Shown piece by piece: positions 15,315-21,717 of a DNA stretch of 64,000 bases (the first letter of the stretch is position 1; the number at the start of each line of letters is the position of its first letter). Under the pieces are notes generated by a model. It made no database searches. It worked only from the letters and a program-made list of their open reading frames with translations, and was not told where the DNA came from. The DNA comes from Actinomycetota bacterium (lineage in GTDB: Bacteria > Actinomycetota > Actinomycetes > S36-B12): contig JAUSNB010000005.1 in assembly GCA_030645615.1 (NCBI GenBank), positions 120,726 through 184,725 on the forward strand. Reading direction: 5' to 3'. A program made the translations under genes and the position numbers.

Positions 15315-17177
15315 TCACGTCCCCAGGTGGATGTAGTTGCCAACCCAGTCCGGACTGGTCATGTCAGTTGAGCCATCGGCGTTCAGGCTGTCCAGCAACG
15401 CAATGTAGGCAAGGTACTGGGACTTGCTTCGGGCCACGGCCGGTCGGTACCTCCGTGGTAGTGGAGCGGCGATGGCGTTGCGGTTGTACCGACCGAGCAG
15501 GGCGGTGAGATGAGCTCGAGCCCGACCGTCCTCAGCCTCCTGGTTGTCCAGTTCGAGTCGCCCAAGCCTGGTGTCGTAGTCATAGGACTCGGCCTGAAGG
15601 CTGGACACCTGCATGACCCCTCGCTCATCCCAGTTCGTGTAGGCCGCAACCTTCATCTCCTGGGTCCGGATGCCCATGATGTGCCGTCGGGCACCGTTGT
15701 AGACGTAGAAGCTGGGAACCCACTCATCGGACGCCATGAGAACGTGTTCTCGCCCACGCGGCCGGTTCGACTTCAACAGCGGAAGCAAGTTGAGGCGTTC
15801 GGAGTAGATCTCCTCATAGTCCCCCTTCATCCACTCGCGACTGCCGAAGCCGAGGGTTGCCAGCATGGGCATGATGTCGACGCTGGAGGTGAGCTGTTCG
15901 CGGACCTTGTCGAGGTCACCGGTGCGTCGCTCGCGCGGATCCACGACGATGAGAGGCACGTTGACGGCCTCCCGGTACATCGTGCCGGCCTTGTTGGACG
16001 CAAACCCGTGCGCGCCCGCGTAGTCGCCGTGGTCGGCGGTCATGATGATGATCGTGTTGTCCCGCAGTCGCTCCGGGACTGCCCTCATGACTGTGCCGAT
16101 GTGCTGGTCGACGAGCGACAGCACCTGCGTATAGCTGTCAAGGGCGCGTGACCAATACGGGAATCCGGCGTAAGCGGTCATGGCGCCCGGCACGCCGGGG
16201 TAGGCCTGCAGAGTGAATCCTGCTGCGTGTGACGGGTCGTCACTGACTCCGCCCCACATGAGGTCGGTGAACGACTTGGTGAAGGCCTGGGCGGCGGGCT
16301 TGTTGTCGGACAGGGACTTGGCCGACTCCCAGTTCGGTGGAAGGGCCGAATACCCGTACTTCTTGGGCACATTCAGTGGAGGCACGAGCGAGTAGGTAAC
16401 AGCGGGGGTGGCACCTGCCTGTGCGAAGACCTGGTTGTACTCGTCTGCCTGCGTCCCGCTCCAGAAGAACTCCTTGTCGTGCGGGTTCACGAAACTCACC
16501 GTCAGGCAGAACGGGGGCTCGCCGCTGTGGCGACCCTGCAGCCACGTCGCGGCCTGGCCTGCGATGTTGCCGTCATCGAGTGTTCCCTGGCCGTTCGTGC
16601 CAACCGGATCGGGCATGGTCAGGCCCTGGAATCCAAAGGCCTCAAGGTAGGCCGTGGCGCCCTGCGCCGTGGCGCTGGCCGGGGAATCGGAGAGGTGCCA
16701 CTTTCCAACATACGGGGTCCGGTAGCCCGCCCGGCGAAGGAATTTCCCGTAGGTGGGGAACTCCCGTTGAAGCGCCGGAGCCTGGGGACCTGCGGCGCCA
16801 TTGTTCGTTCCCTTGCGCGTCTGCAGGCACCAGTTCTGATGCGGATACAGACCAGTGACCAGGCACGCCCTCGCCGGGCTGCAGGCGGTCCCGGCCGTGT
16901 GATGGTTGGCGAACTTCACCCCGCGCTTCCACAACGTGGCCAGGTTCGGCATGTACCTCTCAAGGAACTCCTGCGGCGTGTTCACGCCATCGGGGAAGAC
17001 CTGCGGGAAGCGCATCTCGTCGACAAGGATCAGAATGATGTTGGGTGCACCAGAGCGGTTGGTGCGACGGTCTCGAACCGGTGCGGTCTGAGCCGAGGCG
17101 GCATCGGCCCCGACCGCGACCCCGGCAGCTGCAGCGACTCCAGCGGCGATGAGCGTACGTCTCGAAATGTCGGGCAT
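15315..17177 (-). CDS. Tat-exported sulfatase
   Basis: A 620-aa protein starting MPDISRRTLIAAGVAAA, a Tat-type signal. The formylglycine motif CSPARA has its Cys at about residue 99 (TAGTACSPARACLVTGLYPH); metal sites are in IILILVDEMRFP and IIIMTADHGDYAGAHG. It is the first gene after the tRNA in this orientation and leads a four-gene group ending in a second, distant sulfatase. The frame remains open upstream through R6 and the tRNA, but that part is not coding; the ATG at 17177 precedes the signal peptide. Confidence 0.92.
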   Translation of the reverse strand: MPDISRRTLIAAGVAAAAGVAVGADAASAQTAPVRDRRTNRSGAPNIILILVDEMRFPQVFPDGVNTPQEFLERYMPNLATLWKRGVKFANHHTAGTACSPARACLVTGLYPHQNWCLQTRKGTNNGAAGPQAPALQREFPTYGKFLRRAGYRTPYVGKWHLSDSPASATAQGATAYLEAFGFQGLTMPDPVGTNGQGTLDDGNIAGQAATWLQGRHSGEPPFCLTVSFVNPHDKEFFWSGTQADEYNQVFAQAGATPAVTYSLVPPLNVPKKYGYSALPPNWESAKSLSDNKPAAQAFTKSFTDLMWGGVSDDPSHAAGFTLQAYPGVPGAMTAYAGFPYWSRALDSYTQVLSLVDQHIGTVMRAVPERLRDNTIIIMTADHGDYAGAHGFASNKAGTMYREAVNVPLIVVDPRERRTGDLDKVREQLTSSVDIMPMLATLGFGSREWMKGDYEEIYSERLNLLPLLKSNRPRGREHVLMASDEWVPSFYVYNGARRHIMGIRTQEMKVAAYTNWDERGVMQVSSLQAESYDYDTRLGRLELDNQEAEDGRARAHLTALLGRYNRNAIAAPLPRRYRPAVARSKSQYLAYIALLDSLNADGSTDMTSPDWVGNYIHLGT

Positions 17178-17361
17178 GCCCACGGAGGCTACGCCAAGAA
17201 CCAGCACGTAAGGGATTGCTGTCGTTCTGATTGCCACTCGTTGTGCTGCTCTAGGGGCAGACTCCCTGCGAACTTGCGAGGTACCGGGACGGCTCACACC
17301 GTTGACTTCGCATGCCATCGAAACGACCGACCACTCGACGTTGCCGAGGACCCCCGGAACG

Positions 17362-17396
17362 ACGAAGAGCCCCTGATCTCTCAGGGACTCTCGGTC
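17362..17396 (-). terminator. hairpin downstream of tRNA-fMet
   Basis: AGAGCCCCTGA pairs with TCAGGGACTCT with a short loop, inside ACGA/TCGG-flanked arms. In R3 and R5 the corresponding stem is AGGG...CCCT, so one base pair has changed on both sides while pairing is kept. A likely rho-independent or processing hairpin for the tRNA transcript. Confidence 0.6.
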
Positions 17397-17400
17397 GTGC

Positions 17401-17424
17401 GAACGTTCATCTAGATGAACGTTC
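17401..17424. repeat. perfect 24-bp palindrome 5 bp from the tRNA 3' end
   Basis: GAACGTTCATCT followed by its exact complement. R1 and R3 keep it with 1-2 mismatches, R5 with changed but pairing outer bases. It could be a recombinase or regulator dyad, or an RNA hairpin. Confidence 0.75.
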
Positions 17425-17428
17425 AATT

Positions 17429-17505
17429 TGGTAGCGGGGACAGGATTTGAACCTGTGACCTCTGGGTTATGAGCCCAGCGAGCTACCGAGCTGCTCCACC
17501 CCGCG
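17429..17505 (-). tRNA. initiator tRNA-fMet (CAT)
   Basis: A 77-nt gene starting CGCGGGGTGGAGCAG and ending CCCCGCTACCA with encoded CCA. Initiator features: unpaired C1 opposite T72, three G:C pairs (GGG/CCC) in the anticodon stem around loop CTCATAA, and a T arm ACAGG-TTCAAAT-CCTGT. It is the anchor of the island; its anticodon arm and 3' end are copied, degenerately, in R1-R5. Confidence 0.97.
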
Positions 17506-17546
17506 TTGCGTCGCCAACGATACCCGGCGGGCACCCGAGGGCCAAA

Positions 17547-18197
17547 TCACCCCCGGGCAGCGACGGAAGTGCTCCGGTAGACGAGTGCCCACGCGGTGAT
17601 GAACCACGCCAGCACCAAGCCGCTGACTAGCCATCCCGCGAGTGATGCCGCGGGGTTGCGCACGAAGAACGCGGTGAAGCCGGTCAGCACGGTCCCGAGC
17701 AGGACGACCACACCGGTGACGAGGGTCGTAGCGAGCCACCGCCAGAACCGCTCCCCCATGGCGTGGAAGTTCGCTGCCAGCGGGTTCGGCCTGCCATCGA
17801 GCACCGCGAGGAGGACGAACGGGGTGATAGCCAGGACGACGAGGCCCGGGACGGTGTACAGCATCAGCCCGGCGATCGTGGCGATCACGAGGGCCGCTGC
17901 CCAGAGCGCGAAGCGGCCCGCGTGGGCGCGCAGCCCGGCGGCTGCCACGGGCCAGCCCACGTGCCCGTCCGGAACTCGCAGGGCCGCCGCCGCGACAAGG
18001 CCGTACGCGATTGCGAAGGCGGCAAGGGAAGCAAGGGCGAGCAGCACGATCGGCAGCCACTCGCCGACGTCGGGCGTCCGCCAGACCAGCAGCGCCTGAA
18101 GCGCTGCGTTCGCGACGACGACCGGGACGATGACGGCCCACGCCCGCCACATGCGCACGAGCGCGTAGGCCAGGACCGAGAACCGGTACGTGGTCAC
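17547..18197 (-). CDS. multi-pass membrane protein of unknown function
   Basis: A 216-aa hydrophobic protein with about six membrane segments (AVIVPVVVANAALQALLVW; PIVLLALASLAAFAIAYGLVAAAAL; FALWAAALVIATIAGLMLYTVPGLVVLAITPFVLLAVL; LVTGVVVLLGTVLTGFTAFFV; LAGWLVSGLVLAWFITAWALVY). The pattern recalls small glycerophosphoryl-diesterase-type membrane domains, but no motif decides. It overlaps the lipoprotein gene by 4 nt, so the two are probably coexpressed. Confidence 0.75.
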   Translation of the reverse strand: MTTYRFSVLAYALVRMWRAWAVIVPVVVANAALQALLVWRTPDVGEWLPIVLLALASLAAFAIAYGLVAAAALRVPDGHVGWPVAAAGLRAHAGRFALWAAALVIATIAGLMLYTVPGLVVLAITPFVLLAVLDGRPNPLAANFHAMGERFWRWLATTLVTGVVVLLGTVLTGFTAFFVRNPAASLAGWLVSGLVLAWFITAWALVYRSTSVAARG

Positions 18198-18550
18198 TCG
18201 GTCACCTGCGCGGCCTTGTCGATGACGTCCTTCACGCTGCCGTCGAACACGACGGCACCGTCGACCGTGACGGTCATGCCGAGCGGGTCGGTGCCCGGCG
18301 ACGTGACCTCGATCGGCTTGCCGTCGAACGTCGTGCCCGAGCAGGCGTAGCCCTCACCCTCGGTGACGCAGGCCGGGACGAGCATCATCTCGACGCCTTG
18401 CTGCTCGAGCACGTCGATCGCAGCGATGCGCAGGGCAGTTATGTCGCCCCCGCTGACGGGGGCGAGCGCGCTGATCTGCGAGGCGCAGCCCGCGAGGGCG
18501 AGGGCCGCCAGCAGGGGCGCGGCGAGAACGGAGCGCCTCATTACGGCCAC
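18194..18550 (-). CDS. small lipoprotein
   Basis: A 118-aa protein with a lipoprotein signal MRRSVLAAPLLAALALAGCAS (lipobox LAGC). The mature part has two Cys (VPACVTEGEGYACSG) that could form a disulfide and a DGKPIEVTSPGTDPLGMTVTVDGAVVFDG beta-rich end. Unknown function. It overlaps the metallophosphoesterase stop by 10 nt and the membrane protein start by 4 nt: a tight three-gene unit. Confidence 0.8.
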   Translation of the reverse strand: MAVMRRSVLAAPLLAALALAGCASQISALAPVSGGDITALRIAAIDVLEQQGVEMMLVPACVTEGEGYACSGTTFDGKPIEVTSPGTDPLGMTVTVDGAVVFDGSVKDVIDKAAQVTE

Positions 18551-20349
18551 CCCTGCTCGTACGCCATGATGCGCGTCCGGTCAGCGGCCTGCGCGGCCTC
18601 GATCATCGCGTCGGTGATGCGATTGGTGTCGAAGGGAGCCTGGACCAGCAGCTCGCAGTTGCGGTCCATCGACGAGCCCAGGCGCATGGCCGGGAACTCC
18701 ACCCAGTCGTTGGCCGAGAGCTGGCGCGACAGCGAGGCCAGGCCCATCGTGCTGAGGTCGCCGCTCCACTCCGCAGGCGCCGCGTGGTCCAGGACGGTCG
18801 TGAACAGTGAGAGCGTCCCGTCGCGGTTGTCGACGACCTCGATCGTCTGCTGCTGCTGCGGGAAGTCGATGCAGGAAGCCGTCGTGATCTCCCAGAAGCC
18901 GCTGCTGGCGTCGGGCGCCCGGTGCGCCAGGATCGTGTTGATGTGGGTGTGACCGTTGACCCAGGCGATGCAAGCGGGGTACTTCAGCAGCATCGCGATG
19001 AACTCGTCGGCGTGGATGAGCCGCTGGCCGGGGTTAGTCGCCAGCGCCGCGCCGTTCTCCAGCGTGGCGGAGTTGTGGTGGCTGAACACCATCGCGAGGC
19101 GGCCATCGGCCTGCGCCTGCGCCAGGCCGGCCTCCAGCCAGTCGAACTGCTCCTGCGGCACCGCGCCGTCCGGCCCGGCGACTTGATTGCACGTGTCCAG
19201 CCCGAACGCCCGCACGAACGGGCCGATGTCGGCCGACCAGTACGTCCGCCCGGTGTCGAGGTTCTCCTGGGTGAACCCGTGCCCCACGGGTCCGGGGTTG
19301 GGGGTCGTCTGGAAGTGGGCCTTCATGAAGTCCTGCTGCTCGAGCAGTTTGCGGGCCGGGTCCGACGTCACCGACTTGAAGCCCGAGTGCAGGCCGAGGT
19401 TCGTGATCAGCTCGTGGGCAAGCCGGCCGAACGCGGACGTGTCCGCGGACCAGCCCTGCACGTAGTCCAGGCCCAGGGCCAGCCACTCGAAGGCCTTGCG
19501 GTCCCCGACGGCGAGTGCCTTGAGGGCGGGCGGCACCCCGAGCGTGCCGAGGAACGTCGTGTCGTGATTGCCGTAGACGCCGTACCACGGGACGGGCAGG
19601 CCGGCCGAGTCGACCTGCTGGGTCACCGCGGCCTGGAGCATCCCGGGAACGGCCGGGAAGCCGTACTCGCCGAACCAGTCTCCGGTCGGGTCCTCCGGGT
19701 GGTACGCCCAGTAGGCCTCGCCCCACACCTGCACGCCCTCGTAGATGCCAACGGCCCCGGAGTTCGGCGTGATCGGGACTCCGTCGAGCAGGTCCACGTA
19801 CCAGCGCGTCTCGAGGTGGGACAGCATGTCGGCGGTGTCGCCCGTCACGAAGGCCGCCGACAGCGGGGCGCCCGTGACCGGCGAGAACCTCACGTCGGCG
19901 ATGGACTGCACCATCGACGCGGCCACGTGCGTCGTCAGCGTGTCCTGCGGGCGGAACGCACCGCCCCAGGTGTCGTGGTTCTGCGCGATCATCGGCTCCA
20001 GCCGGGCCGGGCTCTGCGCGTCCATGAGGTGGATGTCCGACAGGTGGCCGATGTAGACCAGCGAGCGCCGCACTTGCTGGCGGGTCGAGCTGCCCTCGAC
20101 GCCGAGGATGTCCGTGCGCGCGATGTGCGGCTCGCCAGGCGCGCTGAGCAGGGTGCGGTAGTTGCGCGACTGCACCGGCCCGATCGCGATCGTCTGCTGC
20201 AGGGTGCTGCCGGCCTCGCCGAGGGACAGCGGACGGGCGAGCGTCCGGGCGACGGCCTCGCGGGACAGGCCCCACGTCCCGGCCAGCGCCGCGCTGGTCG
20301 CGAGGAACGCCCGCCTGCTCAGTCCGGCCACGCGAGCATCCTGCCGCAC
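18541..20349 (-). CDS. Tat-exported metallophosphoesterase (TIGR03767-like)
   Basis: A 602-aa protein with a twin-arginine signal (GLSRRAFLATSAALAG). Metallophosphoesterase motifs: GHLSDIHLMD (DxH), VYGNHDTT (GNHD), VFSHHNSA and WVNGHTHIN (GHTH). The size and the long insert between the first two motifs match an actinobacterial family of secreted phosphoesterases. Substrate unknown. Followed by the lipoprotein and membrane protein genes with overlapping ends. Confidence 0.9.
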   Translation of the reverse strand: MRQDARVAGLSRRAFLATSAALAGTWGLSREAVARTLARPLSLGEAGSTLQQTIAIGPVQSRNYRTLLSAPGEPHIARTDILGVEGSSTRQQVRRSLVYIGHLSDIHLMDAQSPARLEPMIAQNHDTWGGAFRPQDTLTTHVAASMVQSIADVRFSPVTGAPLSAAFVTGDTADMLSHLETRWYVDLLDGVPITPNSGAVGIYEGVQVWGEAYWAYHPEDPTGDWFGEYGFPAVPGMLQAAVTQQVDSAGLPVPWYGVYGNHDTTFLGTLGVPPALKALAVGDRKAFEWLALGLDYVQGWSADTSAFGRLAHELITNLGLHSGFKSVTSDPARKLLEQQDFMKAHFQTTPNPGPVGHGFTQENLDTGRTYWSADIGPFVRAFGLDTCNQVAGPDGAVPQEQFDWLEAGLAQAQADGRLAMVFSHHNSATLENGAALATNPGQRLIHADEFIAMLLKYPACIAWVNGHTHINTILAHRAPDASSGFWEITTASCIDFPQQQQTIEVVDNRDGTLSLFTTVLDHAAPAEWSGDLSTMGLASLSRQLSANDWVEFPAMRLGSSMDRNCELLVQAPFDTNRITDAMIEAAQAADRTRIMAYEQGWP

Positions 20350-20372
20350 GGACGGCCGCGCGGCCCGCTTTC

Positions 20373-20816
20373 TCAGTCCGCGTCGCGATCGCGTCGCAGG
20401 CGCTTGGTCTCCGACCGCGCGCGCTTGGCCTTCAGCCGGCGCTCCACGGCCCCGCGGCTGGGCCGGGTGGCCCGTCGCGCGCGGGGCGGCGGGGCGATCG
20501 CCGCGCGCAGGGTCTCCGCGAGCCGGCGCTCAGCGGCCTTGCGGTTCTGCCACTGCGACCGGTGTTCGGAGGCGCTGATGACGAGGCTGCCGTCGACCAG
20601 GCTCGGGCCCAGCCGCTCGACGGCTCGCTCGCGCAGCGATGCGGGGATGCTGGGCGTGCGGGTCACGTCGAAGGACAGCTGCACGCGGGAGTCGGTGGTG
20701 TTGACGCCCTGGCCGCCTGGCCCGGACGAGCGGCTGAACCGCCATTGCAGCTCGGACTGCGGGATGGCGATCGACCCGCGCACGACGATCGCGTCGCCCG
20801 CGGGCTGGCCGTCCAT
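20373..20816 (-). CDS. arfB: ArfB/YaeJ-type peptidyl-tRNA hydrolase for ribosome rescue
   Basis: A 147-aa protein from the ATG at 20814-20816. It has the release-factor GGQ motif in FSRSSGPGGQGVNTTDSRVQL and the basic C-terminal tail (RARRATRPSRGAVERRLKAKRARSETKRLRR) that enters the empty mRNA channel of stalled ribosomes. No codon-recognition domains are present, as expected for ArfB rather than RF1/RF2. Confidence 0.93.
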   Translation of the reverse strand: MDGQPAGDAIVVRGSIAIPQSELQWRFSRSSGPGGQGVNTTDSRVQLSFDVTRTPSIPASLRERAVERLGPSLVDGSLVISASEHRSQWQNRKAAERRLAETLRAAIAPPPRARRATRPSRGAVERRLKAKRARSETKRLRRDRDAD

Positions 20817-20827
20817 GCCCGGGGTCG

Positions 20828-21058
20828 TCAGTCGGCCGGCAGGACGATGGTGATGCGGCCTTCGTCGAGCATCCGGTCGCCCGGGCTCGGGGTCGGCATG
20901 ACCTGCTCGTGTTGGCGATCGAGCTCCTCGCGGGCGCGGGCAGCCGCCGGGTTGACGAACACGTCGAGCGCGGCCATGCCGGCCGACATCGCGCTGCCGG
21001 CCGACCCGCCGGCGTTCTCCGCGAGCCGGATGAACACCATGCGCCAAGTATGCGCCAC
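20828..21058 (-). CDS. small conserved actinobacterial protein
   Basis: Up to 76 aa (MAHTWRMVFIRLAENAGG), perhaps starting at the second Met. The core ALDVFVNPAAARAREELDRQHEQVMPTPSPGDRMLDEGRITIVLP has the feel of DUF6191-type small proteins (phage-like motif FxPxxxRxREELD plus a terminal strand), but the match is weak. It sits 11 nt upstream of arfB in the same direction. Confidence 0.65.
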   Translation of the reverse strand: MAHTWRMVFIRLAENAGGSAGSAMSAGMAALDVFVNPAAARAREELDRQHEQVMPTPSPGDRMLDEGRITIVLPAD

Positions 21059-21089
21059 CCCTGGCGACCGCGAGGTGCTGGTGGGTCGG

Positions 21090-21710
21090 CTACCTGCGGG
21101 TGGCGACGGCCCAGGTGAAGACCTGGGTCCCGCCGCTCGGCGTCACGTGCTCCTGCCGCCGGGACGCCACGACGGCGAACCGCTCCCCCATCGCCGCGGC
21201 CAGGGATGCCGCGGAGTAGCGGGCCACCGGCAGGCCCGAGCACTGCTCCGGCCCGTCCTCGGCGAACGTCCCGATGACGACGTGCCCACCGCCGGCAACG
21301 GCTTGATGAGCCAGGTCCCAGTAGCGCTCCTGGTCGGCTGGGTCGGTGAGGAAGTGGAACGCCGCGCGGTCGTGCCACACGTCGAACGTTCGCAACGGCT
21401 GCCAGTCGCGTACATCCACCGCCAGCCAGTCGACCGGCGCCGAACCGACGCGCTCGACCGACGACGCGAGCGCCTGCTGGCTCACGTCGACGACGGTGAT
21501 GTCGCGGTGGCCGCGCTCGAGCAGCCGGTCCACCAGCCGGCTGGCACCGCCGCCGATGTCGACCACGCTGGCCTCCGGGCCGGCCACGGACGAGATGAGC
21601 TCGAGGCTGGTCGCGGGGTCGGCCTCGAACCACGCGACCGCCGTGTCGCCGATGGTGGCGTAGCGCCCGTCCCAGTGCTCGGCCGCCCCGCCGACGGATT
21701 CGTCGGCCAT
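21090..21710 (-). CDS. class I SAM-dependent methyltransferase
   Basis: A 206-aa protein starting MADESVGGAAEHWDGRYA. The HWDxRY opening and VVDIGGGASRLVDRLLERGHRDITVVDVSQQAL (motif I and II) are typical of small tellurite-resistance/thiopurine-type methyltransferases; FDVWHDRAAFHFLTDPADQERY is motif IV. Starts 7 nt after the UPF0182 stop and is likely cotranscribed. Substrate unknown. Confidence 0.88.
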   Translation of the reverse strand: MADESVGGAAEHWDGRYATIGDTAVAWFEADPATSLELISSVAGPEASVVDIGGGASRLVDRLLERGHRDITVVDVSQQALASSVERVGSAPVDWLAVDVRDWQPLRTFDVWHDRAAFHFLTDPADQERYWDLAHQAVAGGGHVVIGTFAEDGPEQCSGLPVARYSAASLAAAMGERFAVVASRRQEHVTPSGGTQVFTWAVATRR

Positions 21711-21717
21711 GGCGGGG

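Larger units (their letters stand above)
17211..17428 (-). repeat. native left half of the boundary repeat (R6) downstream of tRNA-fMet
   Basis: The 218 bp just 3' of the tRNA gene carry the same elements, in the same order, as the left halves of R1, R3 and R5: a palindrome at 17401-17424, a second hairpin at 17362-17396, the GGTACCTCGCAAGTTC box near 17270-17285, and GGATTGCTGTCG at 17213. R6 has no GAAAGTGTGCG box because the true tRNA gene takes that place. This fits a tRNA-anchored integration site. It contains no gene. Confidence 0.8.

Noticed and set aside
15315..17534. An open frame that extends the second sulfatase upstream through R6 and the tRNA-fMet gene
   Set aside because: The extra residues lie over the tRNA and its hairpins; the ATG at 17177 begins a proper Tat signal.
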